Source of the DNA: Pelagicoccus sp. SDUM812003
Lineage (GTDB): Bacteria; Verrucomicrobiota; Verrucomicrobiia; Opitutales; Opitutaceae
Length of the DNA stretch: 64,000 nt
NCBI RefSeq assembly: GCF_031127815.1
Contig: NZ_JARXHY010000001.1
Location: 434,001-498,000 of the forward strand
Direction of reading: 5' to 3'
The notes under the pieces are model-generated. The model saw only the letters and a program-made list of their open reading frames with translations. It was not told the DNA's origin and did not search any database. Below, piece after piece: positions 53,689-61,891 of this stretch; the stretch's first letter is position 1, and each line of letters opens with the position of its first letter. The translations under genes were made by a program, and so were the position numbers.

Positions 53689-54624
53689 TTAGAGAGCTTC
53701 CAGTAGTTCCTTTAGAACCTCGACATTTTGCGGGACCTCGTCCGTGGAGAACTCGACTTTGTAATCGTTGTAGCTGCGAGGAATCCCGCCGTTGGCTTGG
53801 CAAGCGTCGCTGAGTTCGATTTTCAACAGATCGAAAAGCTTGTGTGCGGGGGCGTTGCCGAGCTTCGACTGATGCTTGAAGACGATGAGCTTGCGAGGTG
53901 TCATCATGCCACGAGACGCCGAGCGATCGTGGTCAAACATGCCGAGCAGCGCTTGCCATAGCAGTTCTAGATCATCTTCGCCGAAACCGGTGCTTTGAGC
54001 CTCATGGGCGGAAACGAAACCATGCGCCATGTAGAGGCCGTAGGGTACGATTGACTTACGTCCGATGGTGCCGGTGATGTTGCCATCCTTTTTGATCTGC
54101 TCTTCCGCATCCTTTTGAGTTGTGACGGACTTGCGGGTGATGGTGACTTCCTGCTGGAAGATCCTGTCGAGAGACCGAGCGAACGTTAGCTGGACGGGAC
54201 CACGTACCTGGCCGCAGTTGTTCTCTTTCATGCTCATGACGGCTCCGAAGGTGCGAACATCCCAGAAATTGTCGCACATCCATTTGCGGGCTTTGACCTG
54301 GTCCTCGTATTTCTTGTCGGAGGATTTCGCTCCGATTTCCGAATACGCTTTTTCGTGGATGGTGTTGAGTACACGTTTCTCTGGCCCGCCTTTTGTTTGA
54401 AAATAGATTTCGTATCCAGGTTCTGATGACGATTCGTTCTTTGCTTTGGCGATGGTGACGTAGTCTCGGATCTTACGTTTGATGGCTCCATCGGTGACCA
54501 GCCCGCGGTAGGTTTCGGGGTCGACCCGGGGAAGATTGCCTGCGTCGGGATCGCCATTGGGGTTACCGTCTTGGACGTCGAATAGGTAGATAAAATCGAA
54601 GCGATTGGTGATGGTTTGGCTCAT
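53689..54624 (-). CDS. cas7: Cas7 (Csd2), I-C Cascade backbone
   Basis: 311 residues. RAMP protein that polymerises along the crRNA. Opening DFIYLFDVQDGNPNGDPDAGN is the Csd2 signature, followed by TDGAIKRKIRDYV and, near the middle, FWDVRTFGAVMS. Gly-rich and thumb regions appear intact. Between cas8c (33 bases upstream) and cas4. Confidence 0.97.
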   Translation of the reverse strand: MSQTITNRFDFIYLFDVQDGNPNGDPDAGNLPRVDPETYRGLVTDGAIKRKIRDYVTIAKAKNESSSEPGYEIYFQTKGGPEKRVLNTIHEKAYSEIGAKSSDKKYEDQVKARKWMCDNFWDVRTFGAVMSMKENNCGQVRGPVQLTFARSLDRIFQQEVTITRKSVTTQKDAEEQIKKDGNITGTIGRKSIVPYGLYMAHGFVSAHEAQSTGFGEDDLELLWQALLGMFDHDRSASRGMMTPRKLIVFKHQSKLGNAPAHKLFDLLKIELSDACQANGGIPRSYNDYKVEFSTDEVPQNVEVLKELLEAL

Positions 54625-54657
54625 GGATTTGTGAGGATTAGAGGGTTGTGGATTCTG

Positions 54658-55062
54658 TTAGTCTTCTTGTAGATCGGTTACGTCGACCTCAGGCTTTTGT
54701 TTCATAGCGAGGACACGCTGGTAGTAAAAACCGAGAGCAAACTCGCCTTGTTCGTCTGGCGAATGCGTCGCTTTGAGCCCTTCGTTTTCGACGATCCCAT
54801 CTACGATTTCTGCGAGTTGGGATTCGAACCAGTGGGCAAGTCCGCCTTGGTCTTTTCGTATTTTCGAGAGGTGAGGTTGCGCCTTTGCCACAAGTCCTCC
54901 GAGGACTGCTGACGGGGTTGCGGAAGCTGAACTATAGTACTTGTCGATGACTGACGCATTCCGTTCTCCGAGCGCCTTTCGTTGGATGCCATCGAGTACC
55001 CTGAGGAGGCGGCCGGAAAGGAATGCCGGGCTTTTTTGTAGTCTGTTGTTTATTTCTGGCAT
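54658..55062 (-). CDS. cas11c: Putative Cas11c from an internal start in cas8c
   Basis: An in-frame ATG at 55062 (Met500 of Cas8c, MPEINNRLQKSPAFLSGRLL) would give a 134-residue helical protein. In type I-C systems the small subunit Cas11c is known to be translated from inside the cas8c message, and its size is about this. The 30 bases upstream are A-rich without a clear Shine-Dalgarno sequence. The start is therefore inferred from position, size and family knowledge, not proven. Confidence 0.55.
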   Translation of the reverse strand: MPEINNRLQKSPAFLSGRLLRVLDGIQRKALGERNASVIDKYYSSASATPSAVLGGLVAKAQPHLSKIRKDQGGLAHWFESQLAEIVDGIVENEGLKATHSPDEQGEFALGFYYQRVLAMKQKPEVDVTDLQED

Positions 55063-56559
55063 AGTGGGTTTTATTTTGGATTTTTGGTAATGGTTTCGGG
55101 TAAGGAGTAATTTGATGAGAGCGGCTCTAGCTGGGGTGCAGTCGCCTGTAGTTGAAATGCGGCGACACGCTGTCATAAGTAGCTCGATGGGGACCGGGTG
55201 GCCCCGTCCTCGCAAGGCGCAGGTGAAGAGCTGTGTCCGGTATCGAGCGAGTTCGGGTGAACTCTCGCCTTTACCCTCTAGAGTCGAGACCAGTTGCCAG
55301 AGCGGCCAATTCGATTTGCGGTCTCCGACCGCGGCGACGATCGGTCTCTTTTTGACGTCCTTCTTTTTGTCGCGCGGATCGTAGAGGTTTCGGTCGAGCT
55401 GAATCTCTATGTCTTCGAACCAATGACGTGTATTCCTGACGGCCTCTTGTAGAGGCTGGTCGATCCAGTTTCGGATGACGCCGCGGGCGGAGCTGCCACT
55501 GAGGGCAAGGCAATAGAAGCGGGCTGCGGCTAGCTCGGCTCCCTTTTTCTCCATGCCTGAATTTGGGCTGTTGAATACTCCGACTGCGGTCTTCGCCGAG
55601 TCTGAGAGGTTCTCAATCTTAGGCTGAGCTTCAGCCGCTGAGATGAACCATTCCTCGTCGGATTCTGCTTTTGAGGAATCGCCCTCTTCGATGGCTTTTG
55701 CAGGATTGAGTTCTACCTCTGCTTGATCGCACCAGAAGAGGTAAATCGTATCGGAGGTGCGGTAGTGGCGATCCTTGTTTTTCTTGTCGCCGAGGTAGTT
55801 GATGGCTCGGACATATCCTTCCACGGCCTCTTCGGACATTGGGCTCACCAGCGCTTTGGAAAACCCATAAGAACCGAAAGCTGGCTTGTCGCTTGAGACC
55901 AAAGCCACTCCACCAGCGAGTCCGCCGGGAGCGACTTTTATTCTTGTGCCGTGGGTAAGAAGCGGTGAACAGAGCTTGCCTGTCACCATGCACGGGACGA
56001 ACTCGTCTTTTTTTGATGCGTGACGTTCTTCTTCAGCGTGTTTCGACTTTTCTTTCCACCAGTCCTTTAGCTCGTCCCATTCGATAAGGTACCCAGGAAA
56101 TCCTTCCACGCGAAACGTAATCCAGTCGGATGGCTTGAGCTTCTCGCTTTCAAATGCGTCTTTGATCGCCTGCTGTATGTCCGTATCTTTGGCGAGCTGT
56201 GCTAGGAAATTGACTACGGCCTGGATACCCGAATGGGGCTTGTCTGCCGCCAGGCTTTTCAGTTGTTCGAGAAACAAGTTTTGGGTCGCGATTGCGAACT
56301 TGTTGGCCTCTGGGTCAAGGTTAGGAACGACGCGGTTTGCGGTATCGGCTCCGAGACAGGCGATCGCCGCAGAATTGCGAGCAGGGATTTTCGAAACAGG
56401 CTTTTTGATCGGGTCGTTTTTCGTTCCGACCGGGAAGGTGCCGATGTAGGAGCCATCGGGTTTGAGATCGATGACGGCTCGGAGGGTTTGTTCGGTGAAA
56501 TCGAGTTCCTCGAGCAGGCCTTTGGCCTGAGCGAAGCGATAGAGTGCGGGAAATATCAT
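54658..56559 (-). CDS. cas8c: Cas8c (Csd1), I-C Cascade large subunit
   Basis: 633 residues. Recognises the PAM and starts R-loop formation. Opening MIFPALYRFAQAKGLLEEL and later PCMVTGKLCSPLLTHG, SYGFSKALVSPMSEEA and AVGVFNSPNSGMEKKGAELA-type segments fit Csd1. The last 134 residues form a helical domain that is probably also made separately as Cas11c (next entry). It begins two bases after the cas5c stop, so the two are coupled. Confidence 0.96.
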   Translation of the reverse strand: MIFPALYRFAQAKGLLEELDFTEQTLRAVIDLKPDGSYIGTFPVGTKNDPIKKPVSKIPARNSAAIACLGADTANRVVPNLDPEANKFAIATQNLFLEQLKSLAADKPHSGIQAVVNFLAQLAKDTDIQQAIKDAFESEKLKPSDWITFRVEGFPGYLIEWDELKDWWKEKSKHAEEERHASKKDEFVPCMVTGKLCSPLLTHGTRIKVAPGGLAGGVALVSSDKPAFGSYGFSKALVSPMSEEAVEGYVRAINYLGDKKNKDRHYRTSDTIYLFWCDQAEVELNPAKAIEEGDSSKAESDEEWFISAAEAQPKIENLSDSAKTAVGVFNSPNSGMEKKGAELAAARFYCLALSGSSARGVIRNWIDQPLQEAVRNTRHWFEDIEIQLDRNLYDPRDKKKDVKKRPIVAAVGDRKSNWPLWQLVSTLEGKGESSPELARYRTQLFTCALRGRGHPVPIELLMTACRRISTTGDCTPARAALIKLLLTRNHYQKSKIKPTMPEINNRLQKSPAFLSGRLLRVLDGIQRKALGERNASVIDKYYSSASATPSAVLGGLVAKAQPHLSKIRKDQGGLAHWFESQLAEIVDGIVENEGLKATHSPDEQGEFALGFYYQRVLAMKQKPEVDVTDLQED

Positions 56560-56561
56560 GG

Positions 56562-57281
56562 CTAGGCGCGGCGATAGAGGTTTTGTCTCATGTCAGAGAC
56601 GTTGAGGATTCCGTTCTCGAGTTTGGCCGGAGCGAAGAGTGCGTATTCGGGAGCGTGGAGTCCGGGTGTTTTGCTAGCAGGGAAATCGAGGTCGTAGAGC
56701 ATGATACCAAGGTCGCGGCTTTCTCTGATGGGGGCTTCCGATCCATCGGGAATCGCGAAGTAGGCAGCGAATTCGCGGATACCCAGGCAAGGTTGCCGCA
56801 CGCATTGGCCGCGGTCCGCGCGTCGGGTAAACATCTCACGGTATTTTGCGGGTGTGTCGTTTGGCGTTGGCTTTTTCACAATCAAGCTAGCCTCGATGAT
56901 ATAGGCCACGTCCTTGAGGATGACGCTATTTCGCTGGGTCCGGTTTTCGCCTTGCACGTCGTCGCGCCCTGCGGAATCGACAAGGTAGGGCTGGTATCCG
57001 CTCGGGTCCTTCATCCAGGCGTTCACCCCGCTTTTCCCTTTGACGGTCACAGTGCCCTGTATCTCGTTTCTGCGAATCGAGGTGAAGCGGATGGGATTTA
57101 GTACCTGGATACGCTCGATCTCGTACATGATTTGAGGTTTCCAGAAGACAGCCTCGAGGGTGCCGCGAGCTGCGGAAGGGGTCATGACTGGATAGGAAAC
57201 GCGCTCGACCCGCGTTTCAGGGCTGGTGAAGCAGGCGTAGTCGCCCCAGACTTTGAGGGAGATTGGGATGGTTGCTGGCAT
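56562..57281 (-). CDS. cas5c: Cas5c, crRNA-processing nuclease
   Basis: 239 residues. In I-C systems Cas5c replaces Cas6, cleaving the repeat hairpin and capping the 5' handle. Family segments: KVWGDYACFTSPETRVERVSYPV-type opening (residues 10-32), MTPSAARGTLEAVFW, and NRTQRNSVILKDVAYIIEA containing the probable catalytic residues. Fits the 9-bp repeat stem and 11-nt handle of the array. Preceded by a non-cas small gene, an unusual break between cas3 and cas5c. Confidence 0.96.
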   Translation of the reverse strand: MPATIPISLKVWGDYACFTSPETRVERVSYPVMTPSAARGTLEAVFWKPQIMYEIERIQVLNPIRFTSIRRNEIQGTVTVKGKSGVNAWMKDPSGYQPYLVDSAGRDDVQGENRTQRNSVILKDVAYIIEASLIVKKPTPNDTPAKYREMFTRRADRGQCVRQPCLGIREFAAYFAIPDGSEAPIRESRDLGIMLYDLDFPASKTPGLHAPEYALFAPAKLENGILNVSDMRQNLYRRA

Positions 57282-57294
57282 GGGTACGGAGAGA

Positions 57295-57534
57295 TCAGAT
57301 TTTTTCGAAAGGAGAAAAGCGAAGGGTGGATTGGTGTAGGGAAACGGGCTCGTATTCAGGGTCTACTTGAGCTGGTATGTCACCCATGACCGTAGAAATG
57401 GATTGCATCAGATTTTCGCACGCGGAGTCCGGGGTGTTGCCAGTTCCGACTGCTCCCGGATGAAGAGAACAATTTGCGAAGTAACCGAAGTCTTCATGGT
57501 AGGACACCATCACAATTAGGTGGTTTGAAAGCAT
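57295..57534 (-). CDS. HicB-like small protein inside the cas locus
   Basis: 79 residues from the ATG at 57534; the frame continues upstream only through an inserted element. Sequence SYHEDFGYFANCSLHPGAVG followed by TGNTPDSACENLMQSISTVMG has the HicB/UPF0150 layout: paired beta-strands with a 'GYFA' strand, a Gly-Asn-Thr turn and a helix. HicB proteins are antitoxins or partial RNase-H folds. There is no HicA partner or DNA-binding C-terminal domain, so it is a solo, unusual cas-locus passenger. The stop is 13 bases before cas5c on the same strand. Weak evidence for expression. Confidence 0.5.
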   Translation of the reverse strand: MLSNHLIVMVSYHEDFGYFANCSLHPGAVGTGNTPDSACENLMQSISTVMGDIPAQVDPEYEPVSLHQSTLRFSPFEKI

Positions 57535-57682
57535 GGACCAACTTAAGACGGGAAAAATTGATTTTTGGCAATTCTTTTTGATTGAGTGTGTCGGTGTGGA
57601 AGATTGCATTAAGGCGAGCAGGAAGCGCTTTCATAGAGCCTAAGTTATTGGTTTTGTGCGGATTGAAACTTAAGTTGGTCCA
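57534..57682. mobile_element. MITE-like element with 14-bp inverted ends
   Basis: TGGACCAACTTAAG at the left end (57534-57547) is exactly inverted at the right (57669-57682). The ends are 5'-TG...CA-3', and a 3-bp GCA flanks each side (57531-57533 and 57683-57685), as a target duplication. The 149-bp element has no coding capacity. TG/CA ends and a 3-bp duplication are the habits of IS3-family elements, so it may be a non-autonomous derivative; no full copy is in the window. It sits directly on the start codon of the HicB-like gene. Confidence 0.7.
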
Positions 57683-57700
57683 GCATTTCGCTGATTAATC

Positions 57701-57725
57701 GCCGCCCGAATTTTTTTCGGGCGGC
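57701..57725. terminator. Strong hairpin just after cas3
   Basis: GCCGCCCGAA (57701-57710) pairs with TTCGGGCGGC (57716-57725), loop TTTTT, eight bases past the cas3 stop. On the plus strand a pyrimidine-rich CTTTCTTTCT follows, but cas3 is transcribed on the minus strand, where no U-run follows. It could be a bidirectional or antisense terminator. Confidence 0.5.
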
Positions 57726-57733
57726 CTTTCTTT

Positions 57734-59965
57734 CTACAAAATCGAATGCTCATCGAGCAGGACACCGTCGGGGTTGTAGCCGAATCGGGGGTGGTAGCTT
57801 TGGGTGATATGGAGCCCGTTGGAGAGTTTGCGGAGCTTGCCTTTATCGATGCCTTTGGCGGCTTCTGAGGCGCGAAGGTTGATGCAGAGCGGCGCAATTG
57901 AACGTCGTTCGTAGCGCGTGAGCGGCTCGTATTCGCGGGATTCGAGTTCGCCGATCCAAGCTTTGGCTTCCTCATTGTAGTCGGTCAGCACGGACTCGGT
58001 TGGCTCGTCTTCGTCTATCCACTTGTAGCTTTGTCCAATCGTTCGGTGCAGACGGCTGGCGCTCATGCCCACGATGTTCTTTGTGTCGCGATCGGTATCG
58101 TGATAGAGGTCGCGAAAGTAGGAGCGGATGGCTTTGGGGGTGATTTCACCTCCGCCGCCCTGAGGCAGGTATTTCTTAGCAAGGGCTGTGGCCTGTCGGT
58201 AGACGCCCGGCGGCAAGGTAGCTCCGGCCAGGTTGACGACTTCCACCTCGCCAAGCTTGGGATTGCCAAAACTGTCGGTGAGCTTGCCTTCGCGGTTGCA
58301 GCGTCCCGCAGCCTGAAGGATGGCGTCGAGCGGTCCAAGCGCTCGGAAAACTTTGGGGAAATCGAGGTCCACGCCAGCCTCGATCAGCTGGGTAGATACA
58401 ACGAGGCAGGCAGTGTCGTTGTCGCTCAATCGAATGCGAATGACATCTAAAACATCCTGTCGATGAGCGGGGCACATGTATGTGGAAAGGTGATACAAAC
58501 CACTATCTGCGGATTCGGCTTTAATCGCTTCGAAGAGCTCTCGTGCGGAACGACGAGTGTTGACGATGGCAAGGGCGCGATTCGTCTGTGAGACGCGACG
58601 GGCGAAATCTGGCATTCCTATTTCCTGATCCGAGAATCGGATGCGTGTGCGTTTGAATTCAGAACGCTCGTGCAGGCGCCAGCTTTTATCATCGGGGATG
58701 ATTTCGGTTATTTCCGGAAGTCCGGCGTCGAAAAATTTTCTCCGCTGAAATGCGGGTTGAGTAGCAGTGCAGAAAACGAGGGATGTTTTTCCGTAGTCTG
58801 TTAGAGCGTTCAGCGTCTTGAGCGAGGGGTCGAGGAGCTCCGGGGGAAAGGTTTGGCACTCGTCGAAGAGCACCACGGAATTCATCAGCCGATGCAGCTT
58901 GCGTAGTGCGGAAGGTCGATATCCGTGGAGGCTTTCGAAAAACTGCACGTTCGTCGTGACGATGAAAGGAGCGTCCCAATTTTCCGCGGCGAGCCTGGCT
59001 CGAGTCGCTACTGAACTAGTAGGTTCGTCTTGGTCGTCGTCTTTCTGCCAGTCGGCTAAACTGTGGTGCTCGAGCACATTGTGCGATCCGAATAGCTTGG
59101 CGAATACGCGAGCGTTTTGTTCGATGATCGAGGTGAAAGGGATGACATAGATCACTCGTTTGAAACCGTGCCTGGCAGCGTGCGCCAAGGCGAATGCTGC
59201 GGAGGCGATCGTCTTTCCTCCGCCCGTTGGCACGGTGAGGGAGAAGATTCCGGGTGAGTTTTCTTCCCCTGCTGCGAGGCAGCGTTTGGCGATGCGGGTG
59301 CGAAGTTGGTTGAGCGAGGAGGGGTCTGGCGCTTCCGCAAACGAGACAATCTGCTGATTTAGCTTTTCGAGTAGACGATCAATGCCGTCGTGTTTGGGCT
59401 CTGGTCGCGAGTTGTCCTTCGTTTCGCGGAAGTGCTGATCTGTATCCAAAAAGTCAGCATCAGCTAGTGCTGAGAGGAGGAGGCGAAGATGGAGATCGAG
59501 TGATGGTGAGCCGATTTTGTCTCTCAAGGTCGCTTGGGGCTTAGGCGGTTTGGGTAAGCCGTCGTTCAAGTAGGCCTCTTGGAGTTTCGGCAATATGCCA
59601 GCTTCGCGGACCTCGATTAGTTTCGCTTCGAACTCATCTGAGAAGTCGTGCAGTCCCGCGTGGTGGCTCGCGATGACGTTCGATAGAGTCGGAAACTGCT
59701 GAAGTAGCGCCGCTCCGTGAATCGCATGAGGCGTCCGGGGTGTCCCGTGTTCCAGGTATGTTTGGAAATCAGGCTGGTACTTACCTAGGTCATGCAGAAG
59801 GCCGCAGATGTAGGCCTCGTAACGGGCTCCGAATGGTGCCGCGAAACCGGCTGCCAGTTTCGCAACGTTTTGCAGATGGACCGATAGCGGCTGCCAGCTG
59901 TTTTTGGGTAGCGGTGCACCGGTTGGACCTTCGGCGGTGTGGGCGTAGAATTGAGGTGGGAACAA
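57734..59965 (-). CDS. cas3: CRISPR-associated helicase-nuclease Cas3
   Basis: 743 residues with a TTG start; no other start codon precedes the family's opening FYAHTAEG. N-terminal HD nuclease: His30, the HD pair at 58-59 (LLHDLGKY), His80/His83 and SHHAG (100-104). SF2 helicase: PTGGGKT (246-252), DECQ (368-371), CTATQP and QAAGRCNREG (551-560). Degrades foreign DNA recruited by Cascade. All motifs intact. It is separated from cas5c by ~450 bp, so may be transcribed apart from the rest. Confidence 0.97.
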   Translation of the reverse strand: MFPPQFYAHTAEGPTGAPLPKNSWQPLSVHLQNVAKLAAGFAAPFGARYEAYICGLLHDLGKYQPDFQTYLEHGTPRTPHAIHGAALLQQFPTLSNVIASHHAGLHDFSDEFEAKLIEVREAGILPKLQEAYLNDGLPKPPKPQATLRDKIGSPSLDLHLRLLLSALADADFLDTDQHFRETKDNSRPEPKHDGIDRLLEKLNQQIVSFAEAPDPSSLNQLRTRIAKRCLAAGEENSPGIFSLTVPTGGGKTIASAAFALAHAARHGFKRVIYVIPFTSIIEQNARVFAKLFGSHNVLEHHSLADWQKDDDQDEPTSSVATRARLAAENWDAPFIVTTNVQFFESLHGYRPSALRKLHRLMNSVVLFDECQTFPPELLDPSLKTLNALTDYGKTSLVFCTATQPAFQRRKFFDAGLPEITEIIPDDKSWRLHERSEFKRTRIRFSDQEIGMPDFARRVSQTNRALAIVNTRRSARELFEAIKAESADSGLYHLSTYMCPAHRQDVLDVIRIRLSDNDTACLVVSTQLIEAGVDLDFPKVFRALGPLDAILQAAGRCNREGKLTDSFGNPKLGEVEVVNLAGATLPPGVYRQATALAKKYLPQGGGGEITPKAIRSYFRDLYHDTDRDTKNIVGMSASRLHRTIGQSYKWIDEDEPTESVLTDYNEEAKAWIGELESREYEPLTRYERRSIAPLCINLRASEAAKGIDKGKLRKLSNGLHITQSYHPRFGYNPDGVLLDEHSIL

Positions 59966-59987
59966 GGTGCAGAGGGATTAGTATTAT

Positions 59988-59998
59988 TTCCTAAGGAA
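59988..59998. promoter_or_regulatory. Inverted repeat in the AT-rich cas3 promoter region
   Basis: TTCCT-A-AGGAA lies 23 bases upstream of the cas3 start, in the AT-rich stretch 59980-60030, which contrasts with the GC-rich surroundings and probably holds the cas promoter. Could be an operator. No -10/-35 pair was convincing. Confidence 0.3.
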
Positions 59999-60171
59999 TT
60001 ATCGTTTTTATTTTAAGCAAAAAGTCAGTGATGGGTAGGTTTGCTGGGAATCTTATCTCTCGGAGTAGGACAAGCGCGGTCTCAGGCTCTGATGTTGGCT
60101 GAGATGGCGCATTCTTGCTAACGGGATAAAGTGATTGCGTTTTGGCACCGTTCTGCATGCTAAACAGCATC

Positions 60172-60414
60172 ATGGGGAGTTTGACGATACGACGGGTTCC
60201 GGAGGGGTTGAAGGAGAAGCTGGTTCGCTCCGCTCGGCGCAATCGCAGAAGCTTGAACCAAGAGGCTCTGGTGTTGCTAGAGGAGGCCATGCGCCAGGAA
60301 TCTGCGAGTGCCGATGTGGAGGAGCAGTTGAGCCGGATCAGAGCATTGCGGGAGGGCATCGAGCCGCTTACGGCCAATGAAATTGATGCTGCTCGGCGAG
60401 AGGGGCGGGCGTAA
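60172..60414 (+). CDS. VapB/FitA-type ribbon-helix-helix antitoxin
   Basis: 80 residues from the ATG at 60172 (MGSLTIRRVPEGLKEKL); an ATG five codons upstream is possible. The first ~45 residues have the FitA-like RHH pattern (SLTIRRVP strand, then two helices with RRSLNQEALVLLEEAM), which binds the operon's own promoter. The C-terminus would block the toxin. Followed after 32 bases by the PIN-domain gene. Confidence 0.85.
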   Translation: MGSLTIRRVPEGLKEKLVRSARRNRRSLNQEALVLLEEAMRQESASADVEEQLSRIRALREGIEPLTANEIDAARREGRA

Positions 60415-60446
60415 TGTTTTCGCACCTGAAAAGATAGGACTTTGCT

Positions 60447-60863
60447 TTGGGCGCTGATAGTGAAGCTGTAGCTGTCGATTCCTGCGCGTTGGCAGATTTG
60501 TTTGTCGGTACAGAGAGTCTGCAAACTGACGCGGAGGCCCTGCGTCGACGGTTTCCGCGCTGGCTGGCGCACCCGCTGATTGTGAGTGAGTTTGGCAATG
60601 TGCTGCGGACTTACCAGAGGGCGGGACGCATTTCGGAGGAGAGGGCGAGTGACTTTTTGGCAGAGGGTCTTTCGATGGTGGAGTTGGTTGACGAGGTCGG
60701 GGCGAGTGAAATCTTGAGAGAGTCGATAGCCAGTGGTCTGACGTTTTATGATGCGACTCATGTGGCAGCGGCTCGCGAGATGGGGCTAAGCTTGCGAACG
60801 CGAGACAAGGGAATTCTGAAGCAGTGCAGTGATGTGGCGTCGCCGATACGGATCGGAAAATAG
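60447..60863 (+). CDS. VapC-type PIN-domain toxin
   Basis: 138 residues. The only plausible start is a TTG at 60447. Acidic residues of the PIN ribonuclease site are present: Asp11 (AVDSCALADLF), Glu48 (IVSEFG), Asp102 (FYDATH) and Asp120 (RTRDKGI). It would cut tRNA or rRNA when free. Pairs with the RHH antitoxin upstream. Sits between the CRISPR-Cas locus and the mutagenesis cassette. Confidence 0.85.
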   Translation: MGADSEAVAVDSCALADLFVGTESLQTDAEALRRRFPRWLAHPLIVSEFGNVLRTYQRAGRISEERASDFLAEGLSMVELVDEVGASEILRESIASGLTFYDATHVAAAREMGLSLRTRDKGILKQCSDVASPIRIGK

Positions 60864-61012
60864 CCTTACCATTCGGAAGCGAACCTACCGAGGTCGGGTC
60901 CTGGGCTGGCGAAACGAGTTCGGAGAAATTCGCCAGGCCTGCTAGTCTGTAGGAACCGAATGTCCCGGCCCTCGGACGGCGGATGTCCAAGGGCTTGCGC
61001 TAGGGTGGGCGG

Positions 61013-61831
61013 GTGAGGGGCGAGGCAGACGAGACAATTTTTTTCGAGGGGCAAATTCTTGGGGCTGAGGCGCCTGCGAAGGCTTTACGTTTTGCGGGGC
61101 GCGGGGGCGTTGACGGGGGCTCTCGGGCGCTCTGCAATGGGGGCGTGGCGACGGCTCGAACAGGCAGCGCGTCGACCCGTCTGGAGGAGATGTTTGGCGA
61201 GCTCGGAGTCGAGCGCGCGCGACCCGCGGAATCGGAAGCTCTCAGGACGGGTGTCGACGGTTTGGACGAGGCTCTCGAGGGAGGGCTGCGCTCGGGGCTG
61301 CTTACGGAGATCGCCGAAGCTCGGGCGAGTGGAGGCGGTCAGGCGCTGTTGCTGCATCTGCTAGCGGCGATGCGTCGAGCTCAGCGCTTTGCGGCGTTGG
61401 TGGACGGCACGGATTCTTTCGACCCGCAGACTACGCCGAAGCCTTTGCTGGAGCATTTGCTATGGGCCCGTTGCCGGTCCGCGAGCGAGGCCATGAAGGT
61501 GGCGGACGCCTTGCTGCGTGACGAAAACCTCGGCATGGTGCTGGTGGATTTGCGCGACATGGAGCAGCGCGAGCTGCGCCGTTCGGTGAAGTCGGCGGAT
61601 TGGTATCGTTTGCAGCGTCTGGCGGAGCGTTCGAGCTCCTTCGTGTGCGTTTTTACGCCAGAGCCGATGATTCCCAGCGCTCAGGTTCGAGTGTCGCTGC
61701 TTGGTCAAATGTGTATCGATAAACTGGATGCGTCGATCGACGATTTGGGCCGATCGCTGGAGATCGACGTGCTAAGAAAGCGTACGCGGGAACGGGAAGC
61801 TTTTCCTCGGCTGGTGCAGCGTGTGGGCTAG
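61013..61831 (+). CDS. imuA: Mutagenesis cassette protein ImuA
   Basis: 272 residues with a GTG start at 61013. The first ~60 residues are poorly conserved, and a GTG at 61145 is an alternative. RecA-like fold without a clear Walker A: FGELGVERARP-type opening, VDGLDEALEGGLRSGLLTEI and LVDLRDMEQRELRRSVKSADWYRLQRLAERS. ImuA works with ImuB and DnaE2 in SOS-induced mutagenesis. imuB starts 60 bases on. I could not identify a LexA site in the 149-base upstream region. Confidence 0.85.
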   Translation: MRGEADETIFFEGQILGAEAPAKALRFAGRGGVDGGSRALCNGGVATARTGSASTRLEEMFGELGVERARPAESEALRTGVDGLDEALEGGLRSGLLTEIAEARASGGGQALLLHLLAAMRRAQRFAALVDGTDSFDPQTTPKPLLEHLLWARCRSASEAMKVADALLRDENLGMVLVDLRDMEQRELRRSVKSADWYRLQRLAERSSSFVCVFTPEPMIPSAQVRVSLLGQMCIDKLDASIDDLGRSLEIDVLRKRTREREAFPRLVQRVG

Positions 61832-61891
61832 GGATGGCACGCTGTGATAGCGAGTGGCAAGGAAGTGTATTCGAATTTTGGATTTTGATAA

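Noticed and set aside
59991-60761. 256-codon minus-strand ORF
   Set aside because: Antisense to the toxin-antitoxin pair, no motifs.
60864-61012. LexA box before imuA
   Set aside because: No clear GTTC/GAAC-type inverted repeat was seen.
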